The notes beneath the pieces were generated by a model that saw only the letters and a list, made by a program, of their open reading frames with translations, was not told where the DNA came from and ran no database searches. A stretch of DNA of 64,000 nt from Microbacterium sp. MYb54 (GTDB lineage: Bacteria > Actinomycetota > Actinomycetes > Actinomycetales > Microbacteriaceae): positions 124,001-188,000 of the forward strand of contig NZ_PCPA01000007.1 of assembly GCF_002979515.1 (NCBI RefSeq). Direction: 5' to 3'. Of the stretch, positions 1-7,998 are shown one piece after another; positions within the stretch are counted from its first letter, which is position 1; the number at the start of each line of letters is the position of its first letter. Position numbers and translations under genes: made by a program.

Positions 1-77
1 CGCAGGAACCGCTGCAGCTCGTCGCGCAGCTCGCGGGCCTGGTTGATCGTGTCTTCGGTGACGTGAACGGTCGTCAT
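1..77 (-). CDS. Hypothetical protein, N-terminal fragment
   Basis: The left edge of the window cuts this gene. An ATG whose first base is at 77 reads leftward for 25 complete codons without a stop, beginning MTTVHVTEDTINQARELRDE. The fragment is charged and looks amphipathic and helical. That is too little to name a family, and no strong ribosome binding site is visible upstream. It is transcribed away from the permease gene at 343, so the 265-bp spacer between them is a divergent promoter region. It could also be a chance open frame; the codon choice (ACC, GTC, CTG, CGC) favours real coding. Confidence 0.5.
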   Translation of the reverse strand, partial: MTTVHVTEDTINQARELRDELQRFL

Positions 78-171
78 GCCATCGACGTTACGGCTCCGTG
101 ATCGGAAACCGCTGTGGATCCCCGATGTCCCTACGGTTCGCGAACGGGTGCCTGCGGTGGGCACCCCCGCG

Positions 172-230
172 CTTCGGTCGCACTTTCTGCTGCCTCCCGC
201 TCACCGGGGCGACAGGAAGTGCGACCGGAG
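172..230. repeat. Dispersed palindromic repeat, copy 1
   Basis: The left arm (172-194) and right arm (about 208-230) are near reverse complements built on the core GGTCGCACTTTCTG and its partner. Several positions form G-U wobbles or mismatches, so this is the most degenerate of the five copies. It lies in the divergent spacer upstream of the KimA-like gene, left of the 11-bp-phased operator repeats. The same arms recur at 2471, 7929, 9204 and 19081. Confidence 0.8.
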
Positions 231-263
231 GTAGGCGCGTGAGAACTTCCGTGTAGCTTTGCG

Positions 264-325
264 CGTAAGGATTCCGTGAGGACAGCGCATCCCCCCGTAG
301 GGATTCCGTGAGGATCGCGTGAGGA
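264..325 (+). promoter_or_regulatory. Putative KdpE operator array upstream of the KimA-like gene
   Basis: Two 20-bp elements occur here, GCGTAAGGATTCCGTGAGGA at 263-282 and CCGTAGGGATTCCGTGAGGA at 295-314, followed by one more half site, CGTGAGGA, at 318-325. The half sites start at 264, 275, 296, 307 and 318, so steps are 11, 21, 11 and 11 bp, which puts all of them on one DNA face. The same element occurs once upstream of the kdp operon (9331-9350). Direct repeats with about 11-bp phasing are typical of OmpR/PhoB-family response regulators, and kdpE lies 16 kb downstream. KdpE as the binder is inference. Confidence 0.65.
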
Positions 326-342
326 TGCCATCAGGAGGCGTA

Positions 343-2445
343 GTGTCGCCGGACGTGTCAGACGAAAACAGGGAGAGCGCGGACGCACCGCCGCTCGCGA
401 AGCGCATCCTCATCGGAGACCCGCTCACGAGCGCTCAGGTCGACGATCAGCTCCTCCCGAAGCGGATGGCGCTGCCGATCTTCGCGTCCGATGCGCTGAG
501 CTCGGTGGCCTATGCCCCGCAGGAACTGGTGATGATCCTGCTGATCGGCGGGCTCACCTTCCTGTCGTTCACGCCGCTCGTGGCGAGCGCCGTCGTGGTG
601 CTGCTGATCGTGGTCGTGCTCAGCTACCGGCAGCTCATCAAGGCCTACCCGTCTGGCGGTGGCGACTACGAGGTCGCGTCGAAGAACCTCGGCGAGATCC
701 CCGGCGTGATCGTGGCCGCAGCCCTTCTCGTCGACTACGTGCTGACCGTGGCCGTGTCGGTCGCATCGGGTGTCGACAACATCATCTCGGCGGTGCCGGG
801 GCTCGATCCGTTCCGCGTCGAGCTCGCGGTCGGCTTCGTGATCCTCATCATCATCGTGAACCTCCGTGGGGTGCGCGAGGCGTCGCTCGTGTTCGCGATC
901 CCCACCTACGTTTTCATCGCCTCGGTCGGCGTCATGATCGTCACCGGCCTGATCCGCACGTTTCTCGGCGATGCGCCTGTTGCCTCGAGCGCCGACTTCT
1001 CGGTGCAGGCCGAGAGCCTCGGTCAGGCGGCCGTGATCCTGCTGATCCTGCGCGCATTCTCGAGCGGATGCTCCGCCCTCACCGGCGTCGAGGCCGTGTC
1101 GAACGGTGTGCCCGCCTTCCGGGCGCCGAAGGTGCGCAACGCCCAGTCGACCCTCGTACTGATGGGGTCGATCGCCGCCTGCCTGTTCGCGGGTCTCACA
1201 GCCCTCGCCCTGATCACCGGCGTGCACTACGCCGAGAATCCGTGCGACCTGATCGGCTTCGACTGCACGGCCCCGCAGCCCAGCCTGATGGCGCAGATCG
1301 CCGCAGCGACGTTCGGCGGCGGCAGCATCGCCTTCTTCATCGTGCAGGCCGCGACCGCCTGTGTGCTGCTGCTCGCCGCCAACACCGCGTTCAACGGGTT
1401 CCCGCTGCTGGGCGCTGTCCTCGCCCGCGACGGCTATGCCCCGAAGTCGCTCAACACCCGCGGCGACCGCCTCGTGTTCTCGAACGGCATGATTCTGCTC
1501 GGCATCGGCGCGATGATCGTGCTGGTGGTGTTCCAGGCGAAGCTGACGACGCTGATCCAGCTGTACATCATCGGCGTTTTCGTCTCGTTCTCGCTCGGGC
1601 AGATCGGCATGGTGAGGCACTGGCGGAAAGTGCTTCGCGGCCCTGCGGAAGACTCGGCCGGTTCCGGGATCGACGGAGCATCGGCATCCGATCGCCGCTC
1701 GGCGAAGGTCGGCCTCATCATCAACTCGGCCGGGGCGGTGATGACAGTCCTCGTGCTGCTGATCGTCACGATCACCAAGTTCACGCACGGCGCGTATCTG
1801 GTGTTCTTCGCGATCCCGATCCTCGCGTTCCTGATGCTGGGGGTGAAACGGTACTACCGCGACGTCGAGCATGAGATCGCGATCGACGACACCACGAAGT
1901 TCGGCGCGACCGGCGACCTCGCCATCGTGCTCGTCAACCGGCTGCAGAAGCCGGTCGTGAAGGCGATCGACTACGCGATCGCAGCCAAGCACGGCAAGAC
2001 GCTGGCGGTGCACGTCGCTGTGGCCTCCGACGATGCGGCCGCACTGCAGAAGGACTGGGCCGACCACCTCGTGCCGATCCCGCTCGTGATCGTCGAGTCG
2101 CCGTACCGCTCGTTCGCGCAGCCGGTGTCGCAGTTCATCAAGCAGTACCGCGAGAAGCACGGCTCGTCGGTGGTGACCGTGTACCTCCCGCAGTACATCG
2201 TGGGGCACTGGTGGGAGTCGTTCCTGCACAACCGCCGCGCCCGTCGCCTGGCCAATCAGCTCATGCTCGTGCACGGAGTGTCGATCACGCTCGTGCCGTG
2301 GCTGCTCGACTCGTCGGAGCTCATCTACGGCCGTCGCTCCCGTCCGCTGCCCGGCCAGGAGCGTGCGGGTCGTCCCGTGGTCGTCAACGGCCGTCGGGCA
2401 CATCGGCCGGCCGGACCGCCTCAGGACGGCGCACCCGGGGCCTGA
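343..2445 (+). CDS. KimA-like APC-superfamily potassium permease
   Basis: The product is a permease of 700 residues: about twelve membrane segments up to residue ~500, then a soluble domain at ~505-680. That architecture, and motifs in the soluble part (VESPYRSF, VTVYLPQYIVGHWWESFLHN), match the Bacillus KimA family of high-affinity K+ importers, whose tail is a USP-like domain, rather than ordinary amino-acid permeases. I choose GTG 343 because AGGAGG ends at 338; the frame is open from GTG 319, and GTG 355 sits far from that site. Upstream lies an operator array shared with the kdp operon, which supports a potassium role. An amino-acid permease annotation is the fallback. Family placement is from memory of KimA sequences. 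Confidence 0.82.
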   Translation: MSPDVSDENRESADAPPLAKRILIGDPLTSAQVDDQLLPKRMALPIFASDALSSVAYAPQELVMILLIGGLTFLSFTPLVASAVVVLLIVVVLSYRQLIKAYPSGGGDYEVASKNLGEIPGVIVAAALLVDYVLTVAVSVASGVDNIISAVPGLDPFRVELAVGFVILIIIVNLRGVREASLVFAIPTYVFIASVGVMIVTGLIRTFLGDAPVASSADFSVQAESLGQAAVILLILRAFSSGCSALTGVEAVSNGVPAFRAPKVRNAQSTLVLMGSIAACLFAGLTALALITGVHYAENPCDLIGFDCTAPQPSLMAQIAAATFGGGSIAFFIVQAATACVLLLAANTAFNGFPLLGAVLARDGYAPKSLNTRGDRLVFSNGMILLGIGAMIVLVVFQAKLTTLIQLYIIGVFVSFSLGQIGMVRHWRKVLRGPAEDSAGSGIDGASASDRRSAKVGLIINSAGAVMTVLVLLIVTITKFTHGAYLVFFAIPILAFLMLGVKRYYRDVEHEIAIDDTTKFGATGDLAIVLVNRLQKPVVKAIDYAIAAKHGKTLAVHVAVASDDAAALQKDWADHLVPIPLVIVESPYRSFAQPVSQFIKQYREKHGSSVVTVYLPQYIVGHWWESFLHNRRARRLANQLMLVHGVSITLVPWLLDSSELIYGRRSRPLPGQERAGRPVVVNGRRAHRPAGPPQDGAPGA

Positions 2446-2470
2446 GACTGCTTCGACCCGGCCCATCGTC

Positions 2471-2531
2471 CTTCCGGTCGCACTTCCTGTCGCCCTTCGC
2501 GGCTCGCGAGCGGCAGGAAATGCGACCGGAG
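2471..2531. repeat. Dispersed palindromic repeat, copy 2
   Basis: The left arm CCGGTCGCACTTCCTGTCGC (from 2474) and the right arm ending in GCGACCGGAG (2531) enclose a loop of about 17 bases. Mismatches are few. It starts 26 bases after the KimA-like stop codon, so a transcript from that gene would fold it into a long hairpin; it may act as a terminator or mRNA 3'-end protector there. No T-rich tract follows. Confidence 0.82.
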
Positions 2532-2589
2532 CGGGTTCTCGCGCACGAACCTCCGTGAACTCATCGGCCCGGATCGAGCAATACAGGGT

Positions 2590-2718
2590 GTGAGCAACCT
2601 CGACGACGCGATCTTCCACCCGGCCCTCGACCCGGCATCCGTTTCGCTGCCGCCGACCGTCCAGGTGGATCTCACCTGGCTCTGGGCCGATCTCGGAGCG
2701 AAGCCCGAGCAACGCTGA
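2590..2718 (+). CDS. Possible 42-residue hypothetical protein
   Basis: A GTG at 2590 opens a 42-codon frame ending at TGA 2716-2718. The product contains the tryptophan pair LTWLWADLG and many prolines, and has no signal peptide or membrane segment. Third positions are almost all G or C (CTC, GAC, ATC, CTG), like the neighbouring genes and unlike non-coding spacers. There is only a weak purine run before the start. It lies between palindrome copy 2 and the convergent MocR gene, whose stop is 7 bases away. It could equally be a gene remnant. Confidence 0.4.
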   Translation: MSNLDDAIFHPALDPASVSLPPTVQVDLTWLWADLGAKPEQR

Positions 2719-2725
2719 GCGCCCG

Positions 2726-4132
2726 TCAGACTCCGTCGAGCACGCCGCCCAGGATGCCGGCGGCCTCGGCGAAACGCGCAGGGTCGGCGTTCGCGTAGTT
2801 GAGGCGCACGTACGAACCGGAGGGTTCGGCGGGGAACCACTCGTGCCCCGGTGCGATGATGACCCCGCGCACCTCGCACTCTCGCACGACCTGCACGACA
2901 TCCATCCCCTCGGGCAGTCGCACCCACAGGTTGAGGCCGCCGACCGGGACTCCCTCGACGTGCGCGGAGGGGGCGTGCGCGGCCAGACTCGAGATCAACA
3001 GGTCTCGGCGCACACGCAGGTGCTCGCGGAATCCGCGCAGGTGTGTGCGCCAGGCGGGCTGGGTGACCACGTCGAGCGCGGCCGCCTGCAGCAGCCCGCT
3101 CACGTACATGGACTCGGCCGCGCGGTCGGCGAGGATGCGATCCCGCGCCGGGCCACGGGCGATCACGGCCGCGACGCGCAGGGCGGGCGAGGCGCTCTTG
3201 GTGAGCGAGCGCAGGTAGACCACGTGGCCGTCGTCATCGGCCGCGGCGATCGGACGCGGGTCGGCGTCGATCCCCAGGTCGTGCGCCCAGTCGTCCTCGA
3301 TCAGGAAAGCCCCGTGACGGCGGACCGTTTCGAGCACGGCCTCCCCCGTCGAAACGGGCCACTGCGCCCCGGTCGGGTTGGCGAACGTCGGCTGCGCGTA
3401 GAACGCCCGAGCCCCGGTCTGCGCGAACGCCCGCTCGACGTCGTCCGGATCGGGACCGTGCGGACCGGACGGGATCGGCACCAGGACCACACCGGCCTGT
3501 GCGGCAGCGAGCATCGCGCCCCAGTATGTCGGCGACTCGATCAGCAGCGGTTGTCCGACGCCCACGACCGCCCGGAAGATCGAGCTCAGCCCGCTCTGGC
3601 TGCCCGAGATGATGAGGGCGTCCCTGGCCGAGGCCGGGGTGATGCCGGCGGGAGCGGCGGATGCGAGCTCGCCGGCGAACCAGGCCTGCAGCTCGGGGAT
3701 GCCGGCCGCCGGGGAACGGGTCAGCGCCGCATCCGACCGGGCGGCACGCACGAGCGCCTGTCGCACGAGCCGTTGCGGCAGCAGGTCGACCGCGGGGTAG
3801 CCCGAGTGCAATCCGATCGCATCGGGGGCGACCGTGCGCTGCGTCGACGACAGGCTGATGAGCCCCGTGGGTGCTGTGCCGAGGGCCGCCGTCTGCCAGC
3901 CGTAGTCGACCGAGCGGGCACTGGGCACGGCACGCACGAACGTCCCTGCACCGGGACGCGACTCGACCAGCCCGAGCCGCACGAGCTGCTGCATCGCCTT
4001 CTGCACCGTCACCGGGCTCGCCCCGTATTCCGCCATGAGCGCCCGGTTCGACGGGACGCGTGCACCCGGGGATGCGGAGGTGATCCACGCACGCACTCCG
4101 GCGACGATCCGGTCACTGCTACCCTGACTCAT
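2726..4132 (-). CDS. MocR/GntR-family regulator with aminotransferase-like domain
   Basis: The product has 468 residues: an N-terminal GntR winged helix (about 1-70, with the recognition-helix region PSNRALMAEYGASPVTVQKAM), then a class I aminotransferase-like fold. The expected PLP lysine is visible in SLTKSASPALR (Lys312). MocR proteins sense PLP or amino compounds and usually control a neighbouring gene. Here an EamA exporter starts divergently, and the two ATG codons overlap (4132 on this strand, 4131 on the other). The frame is open another 49 codons upstream, but that would run through the exporter, so ATG 4132 is chosen. A direct-repeat operator candidate lies at 4140-4178. Confidence 0.9.
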   Translation of the reverse strand: MSQGSSDRIVAGVRAWITSASPGARVPSNRALMAEYGASPVTVQKAMQQLVRLGLVESRPGAGTFVRAVPSARSVDYGWQTAALGTAPTGLISLSSTQRTVAPDAIGLHSGYPAVDLLPQRLVRQALVRAARSDAALTRSPAAGIPELQAWFAGELASAAPAGITPASARDALIISGSQSGLSSIFRAVVGVGQPLLIESPTYWGAMLAAAQAGVVLVPIPSGPHGPDPDDVERAFAQTGARAFYAQPTFANPTGAQWPVSTGEAVLETVRRHGAFLIEDDWAHDLGIDADPRPIAAADDDGHVVYLRSLTKSASPALRVAAVIARGPARDRILADRAAESMYVSGLLQAAALDVVTQPAWRTHLRGFREHLRVRRDLLISSLAAHAPSAHVEGVPVGGLNLWVRLPEGMDVVQVVRECEVRGVIIAPGHEWFPAEPSGSYVRLNYANADPARFAEAAGILGGVLDGV

Positions 4133-5078
4133 GAAAGTAGACAGTAGCGTTATCGCGCCACGATCGACAGTGCTATCGACGCATGCGGGCCTCTGGTGGG
4201 GGCTTCTCGGCGTCTTCGCCTTCTCCTTCACCCTCCCGTTCACGCGCATCGCGATCGGCGGGCTCTCGCCGCTCTTCATCGGATCCGGCCGAGCGGTCGT
4301 GGCCGCCCTCCTCGCCGGGATCGCCCTGGCAGCGACTCGTCAGCGGCCGCCGACCAGGGCCCAATGGGCACGCCTCGCGATCGTCGCCGGTGGGGTCGTG
4401 GCCGGCTTCCCGCTGCTGACCTCGTTCGCGATGACCACGACACCCGCCAGCCACGGGGCCGTCGTGATCGGCCTGCTTCCCGCGGCGACCGCGGTCGCGG
4501 TGGTGCTCCGCACACGCGAGCGCCCCGCCCTCACCTTCTGGATCTTCGCGCTTCTCGGCGCCGCCGCGGCCGTGTTGTTCGCGGCGCTGCAGAACGGCGG
4601 GCTCGGCTCCCTCTCCGGCGGCGACCTGCTGCTGTTCGGTGCCGTCGTCGCTGCGGCGATCGGGTATGCGGAGGGCGGCCTGCTCGCTCGCGAGCTCGGC
4701 GCCTGGCAGACCATCTCCTGGGCGCTGATCGTCGCCGCTCCGTTGATGGCGGTGCTGACCGTCGTGTCGGCGATCCAGCAGCCGCCCGCAGCGACCCCCG
4801 TGCAGTGGCTCGCGTTCGCCTACCTCGCCGCCGTGAGCATGTTCCTCGGCTTCTTCGCCTGGTACCGCGGTCTCGCGATCGGTCCGATGGCGCAGGTCAG
4901 CCAGATCCAGCTCGTCCAACCCGTGATGAGCATCGCGTGGGCCTCGATCCTGCTGCACGAGCCGATCGACTGGGCCACCGCGGTGGGCGGGTTCGCCGTG
5001 ATCGCCTGCGCCGCACTCGCGGTGCGCACCCGCCTGATCGACCGCCGACCGACCACGCGCAGAACAGAGGACTCCTGA
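4131..5078 (+). CDS. EamA/DMT-family transporter
   Basis: The product has 315 residues, almost wholly membrane segments (about ten), in the EamA/RhaT drug/metabolite transporter pattern of two five-helix halves. It probably exports a small metabolite. The start is uncertain: ATG 4131 overlaps the divergent MocR start and lacks a Shine-Dalgarno site, though TACCCT at 4120-4125 could serve a leaderless transcript. GTG 4170 would remove the part that overlaps the operator repeats and still leave the first helix (LWWGLLGVFAFSFTLPFTR) intact. The stop TGA overlaps the next ATG, so it heads a three-gene operon with the PaiB-like and GNAT genes. The MocR neighbour probably controls it. Confidence 0.85.
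   Translation: MKVDSSVIAPRSTVLSTHAGLWWGLLGVFAFSFTLPFTRIAIGGLSPLFIGSGRAVVAALLAGIALAATRQRPPTRAQWARLAIVAGGVVAGFPLLTSFAMTTTPASHGAVVIGLLPAATAVAVVLRTRERPALTFWIFALLGAAAAVLFAALQNGGLGSLSGGDLLLFGAVVAAAIGYAEGGLLARELGAWQTISWALIVAAPLMAVLTVVSAIQQPPAATPVQWLAFAYLAAVSMFLGFFAWYRGLAIGPMAQVSQIQLVQPVMSIAWASILLHEPIDWATAVGGFAVIACAALAVRTRLIDRRPTTRRTEDS
4140..4178. promoter_or_regulatory. Candidate MocR operator (direct repeat)
   Basis: GACAGTAGCGTTATCG (4140-4155) is repeated as GACAGTGCTATCG (4166-4178), two similar copies 26 bp apart in the same orientation. They sit just upstream of the MocR start and at the beginning of the divergent exporter frame. MocR regulators commonly bind two direct repeats next to their own start. 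On the minus strand TACTGT (4146-4141) lies 8 bases from the MocR ATG and could be its -10 hexamer, so binding would also repress the regulator itself. Assignment to this MocR protein is inference from position. Confidence 0.5.
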
Positions 5079-5722
5079 TGCGTCACACACCGCGCTACCT
5101 GATGACCGACCCCGACGAGGTCAAGCGCCTCATTCGCGGCAACCCGTGGGCGACTTTCGTCTCCCCCGCGAGCGGTGGCCTCGTCGCCTCTCACTACCCC
5201 GCGCTGCTGGTGGAAGACGAGGACGACATCGTGATCGCCAGCCACTTCGGACGGCCGGACGATCAGCTCCACGAACTCGGTCGACACGAGGTGCTGGTCA
5301 TCATCCAGGGCCCGCACGACTACGTGTCGCCGAGCCTGTATGCGCCCGGCGACCTGGTGCCGACGTGGAACCACGTCACCGCGCACCTGTACGGCATCCC
5401 CGAGATCCTCAGCGAGGAGGAGAACTACGCCATGCTCACCCGGCTGACCGACCACTTCGAGAACCACCAGCCGCACGGCCGGCATCTGTCGGAGGACGAG
5501 GAAGGCACTCGCCGCGCCGCCAAGGGCACCGTCGGCCTGCGCCTGCGCGTCACCCGCTTCGACGCCCGCGCCAAGCTCAGCCAGAACAAGTCTGCCGAGG
5601 TGCGCGCGAACATCACAGCGCGGTTCACGGAGACGAACACCGCCCTCGCGACCGAGATGCGCCGGGTCGGCGGGGAAGCCTCCGGATCGGTGTCGACGGA
5701 CGAACGCAGGGTGGAGCGATGA
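5078..5722 (+). CDS. PaiB-like FMN-binding protein
   Basis: The product has 214 residues and the hallmarks of the PaiB/FMN-binding split-barrel family: NPWATFVSP near the start, IASHFGRPDDQ, VSPSLYA and VPTWNHVTAHLYG. Bacillus PaiB is described as a negative transcriptional regulator, but the fold is that of pyridoxamine-phosphate-oxidase-like flavin proteins, so an enzymatic role is possible. Its ATG overlaps the exporter stop (TGATG), with a purine-rich site upstream, and its own stop overlaps the acetyltransferase start by 4 bases. The pairing of a PaiB-like and an acetyltransferase gene recalls the Bacillus paiAB operon, where PaiA is a polyamine acetyltransferase. Equivalent function here is inference. 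Confidence 0.85.
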   Translation: MRHTPRYLMTDPDEVKRLIRGNPWATFVSPASGGLVASHYPALLVEDEDDIVIASHFGRPDDQLHELGRHEVLVIIQGPHDYVSPSLYAPGDLVPTWNHVTAHLYGIPEILSEEENYAMLTRLTDHFENHQPHGRHLSEDEEGTRRAAKGTVGLRLRVTRFDARAKLSQNKSAEVRANITARFTETNTALATEMRRVGGEASGSVSTDERRVER

Positions 5723-6315
5723 CCGACACGCGAACCCCGGCGCCGTGGCCGGCAAGGACACCTCGGCTGCAGGTGCGCCCGAGCACTTCCGCCGACATCG
5801 ATGCGATGTGGGAGTGGCGTCGACTCTCCGAAGTCAACCGGTGGCTCGGGGCCGCGCCCGACACACTGGCGGCATTCCGGGAGCGGTATCTCGACCCCGA
5901 ACGACTCGCGTGCCTGTACGTGGTCGAGCTGCTGGCCGAAGACGAGGCAGCGGCCCCGACCCCGATCGGCGACATCATGGTGCGGCGCGGCGACGGGTGG
6001 GCGCAGCTCGAGGTCGAAGCCGACGCGAAGGGAGTCGAGGCCGAGCTCGGCTGGGTGCTCGACCCCGCATACACCGGGCACGGCTACGCGACCGAAGCGA
6101 TCCGCGCCGTGATCGACGTGTGCTTCGGACCGCTGGGCTTGCGGCGGGTGCATGCCGGATGCTTCGCCGACAACGAGCCGTCCTGGCGCCTCATGGAACG
6201 ACTCGGGATGCGCCGCGAGGAGTTCAGCCGCAAGACGACACTGCACCGCTCGGGCGAATGGCTCGACGGAATGCACTACGGCCTGCTCGCCGAGGAGTGG
6301 CCGACCGCAGACTGA
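5719..6315 (+). CDS. GNAT-family N-acetyltransferase
   Basis: The product has 198 residues of the RimJ/RimL-like GNAT class: LQVRPSTSADIDAMWEWR at the start, the acetyl-CoA-binding beta4 region GWVLDPAYTGHGYATEAIRA, and C-terminal FADNEPSWRLMERLGMRRE. The start ATG overlaps the PaiB-like stop, so the two are translationally coupled. The substrate cannot be read from the sequence; a small amine or a protein N-terminus are both possible. A strong bidirectional hairpin follows at 6323-6357, ending this operon. Confidence 0.88.
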   Translation: MTDTRTPAPWPARTPRLQVRPSTSADIDAMWEWRRLSEVNRWLGAAPDTLAAFRERYLDPERLACLYVVELLAEDEAAAPTPIGDIMVRRGDGWAQLEVEADAKGVEAELGWVLDPAYTGHGYATEAIRAVIDVCFGPLGLRRVHAGCFADNEPSWRLMERLGMRREEFSRKTTLHRSGEWLDGMHYGLLAEEWPTAD

Positions 6316-6322
6316 CCGTGGC

Positions 6323-6357
6323 CCGCGCGGTCTCACCGGTGGGGTGAGCCCGCGCGG
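6323..6357. terminator. Bidirectional hairpin between convergent genes
   Basis: The arms CCGCGCGGTCTCACC (6323-6337) and GGTGAGCCCGCGCGG (6343-6357) pair over 15 positions with one T-G wobble around a 5-base loop. It lies 7 bases after the acetyltransferase stop and 9 bases before the convergent gene's stop codon. No T-run follows, which is common for actinobacterial terminators. Confidence 0.75.
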
Positions 6358-6366
6358 ACGGGCGTC

Positions 6367-6816
6367 TTAGATGCACGTCCAGCAGTAGAGGCGGTGATCG
6401 GATGCCGCGGCACGGCGTGCGAGGGCGGCGAGGTCGCGCGCGAACGCGGCCAACTGGGCCGGATCGGCCCCCTCGAGCTCTTCGGTCTGCGACCACGGCT
6501 CCGCGACCTCCGCCAGACGAGCGTCGTCGGCTGCAGCGAGGGCTGTAGCCAACGCATCCGTCACGGTGATGACGATCCGGTCGTAGTCCTCGCTCATCGC
6601 GAGGTTGTGGCCGGCACGCGCGTCGTCGGTCACGTCGTCGTAGGGCGTGCCCGTCAGCAGTGCCTCGAGGGTGCCGAGCTGCACTACCGGGTCGATGCCG
6701 CCGAGAGTACCGGCGTCGAAACCGGAGTCCGCCGAGGTCGGCCCGCCCTCCACCTCGAGGACCTGCACGGCCTGCTCGTCGTTCGGCGCGGAGAAGTAGT
6801 CGTAGAGAACACCCAT
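6367..6816 (-). CDS. Conserved-looking hypothetical protein
   Basis: The product has 149 residues from ATG 6816, chosen because AGGA lies 9 bases upstream; an in-frame ATG at 6825 would add three residues but has no spaced site. The sequence begins MGVLYDYFSAPNDEQAVQVL, is acidic, and has no signal peptide or membrane segment. A helical alanine-rich tail ends in HRLYCWTCI with two cysteines. I do not recognise the family. It stands alone, convergent with the acetyltransferase and divergent from the hydrolase at 6968. Confidence 0.7.
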   Translation of the reverse strand: MGVLYDYFSAPNDEQAVQVLEVEGGPTSADSGFDAGTLGGIDPVVQLGTLEALLTGTPYDDVTDDARAGHNLAMSEDYDRIVITVTDALATALAAADDARLAEVAEPWSQTEELEGADPAQLAAFARDLAALARRAAASDHRLYCWTCI

Positions 6817-6967
6817 GACCGACATCCTGTCAGCCCCCGCCGACGCCGGCATGTCGTGACACAAGTCATTGCCGGGGGTGACGCGGCGACACTTCCGAGG
6901 AATGCGCGGTTCGGATGGACTGGACATCAGATGCGGAATCCCGAATCCGCGATCGAGAAAGAGAACC

Positions 6968-7912
6968 ATGCGCAAGCCCTGGAAAGTCGTCCTCACCACC
7001 CTCGGAGTCATCGTGGCGGTGCCCGTTCTCGCCGTCGCCACGACCGCGATCGTGAACGTGATCGCGACGAAGGTCGAAGCATCCGTCTTCACCCCCTACG
7101 GCGAGACCGTGTCTGTCGACGGCAAGAACATGAACGTCGTCGTGGCCGGCGAGGGAGACCAGACCATCGTGCTGCTGCCCGGCCTCGGCACGGCCGCGCC
7201 CGCACTCGACTTCCAGCCGCTGATCGCCGAGCTGCAGGATACGTACCGGGTCGTCGCGGTGGAGCCCTTCGGCACCGGGCTCAGCGACCAGACCGATGTC
7301 GCCCGCACCGCCGACAACATCACCAGCGAGGTGCACGAGGCACTGCAGGACCTCGGCATCGACCGGTACGTGCTGATGGGACACTCGATCTCCGGCATCT
7401 ACGCGCTGACCTACACCGCCGCCTACCCCGACGAGGTCACCGCCTTCGTGGGCATCGACAGCAGCGTGCCCGACCAGCCGGGGTGGGACGACCCGATCCC
7501 GACCTCGACCATCAGTACGCTCTCGACCCTGGGTCTGACCCGCGTGCTGAGCGGGATCGCCGCCGACCCCTACGAGGGACTGCCGTACGACGACGCGACC
7601 AAGGATCAGATGCAGGTGCTCACCGCCAGAAACGCGGCAGCTCCCACCCTGCTCGACGAGATGGACCATGCCCCGTCGAACTTCGCCGCGGTCACTGGGA
7701 CGACGTTCCCCGCAGACCTTCCCGTGCTGCTGTTCGTGGCGGATGAGGATGCCGAGGTTCCCGGCTGGCTGGAGCTGCACGAAGCCCAGGCCGCGAGCGT
7801 CACCCGTGGCGAGGTCGTCAGGATCGACGGAGCCCACTACCTCCACCACACGCGGTCGCCCGAGCTGGCTGCTCAGACACGGACGTTCCTGGACTCGCTC
7901 GGGGCCGACTGA
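6968..7912 (+). CDS. Membrane-anchored alpha/beta hydrolase
   Basis: The product has 314 residues. One hydrophobic segment (about 7-30) anchors or exports it, followed by an alpha/beta-hydrolase domain. The nucleophile elbow is GHSISG, the acid is probably in VADEDAEVPG, and the histidine is in DGAHYLHHTRSPE. The oxyanion region LLPGLGTAAPALDF is also typical. Substrate is unknown; esterases and lipases of this shape are common in actinobacteria. The ATG at 6968 follows GAGAAAGAGAACC; the frame is open further upstream from 6869, but that part lacks coding character. Palindrome copy 3 lies just past the stop. Confidence 0.85.
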   Translation: MRKPWKVVLTTLGVIVAVPVLAVATTAIVNVIATKVEASVFTPYGETVSVDGKNMNVVVAGEGDQTIVLLPGLGTAAPALDFQPLIAELQDTYRVVAVEPFGTGLSDQTDVARTADNITSEVHEALQDLGIDRYVLMGHSISGIYALTYTAAYPDEVTAFVGIDSSVPDQPGWDDPIPTSTISTLSTLGLTRVLSGIAADPYEGLPYDDATKDQMQVLTARNAAAPTLLDEMDHAPSNFAAVTGTTFPADLPVLLFVADEDAEVPGWLELHEAQAASVTRGEVVRIDGAHYLHHTRSPELAAQTRTFLDSLGAD

Positions 7913-7928
7913 CAGTCGGGCACTTCCG

Positions 7929-7990
7929 GTTCCGGTCGCAGTTCCTGCCGCGGTTCGCGCCTCGCGGGCGGCAGGAACCGCGACCGGAAC
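7929..7990. repeat. Dispersed palindromic repeat, copy 3
   Basis: The arms are 7929-7951 (GTTCCGGTCGCAGTTCCTGC and on) and 7968-7990 with only a couple of mispaired positions; the loop is 16 bases. It fills the gap between two convergent genes (stops at 7912 and 7999), where it could end transcription from both sides. Confidence 0.85.
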
Positions 7991-7998
7991 GGCTGACG

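Noticed and set aside
241..342. c-di-AMP (ydaO/yuaA) riboswitch before the KimA-like gene or kdp
   Set aside because: KimA and Kdp genes often carry this riboswitch in other bacteria, but its conserved core words are not seen here; the spacer instead has phased direct repeats.
358..2901. An 847-codon open frame on the minus strand opposite the KimA-like gene
   Set aside because: Its composition (Arg, His, Asp and Gly runs without hydrophobic core) is what the antisense of a GC-rich gene gives. The plus-strand permease explains the interval. The same holds for other long antisense frames, for example 6866-9403, 17215-19128 beyond the TspO-like gene, and 42807-44369.
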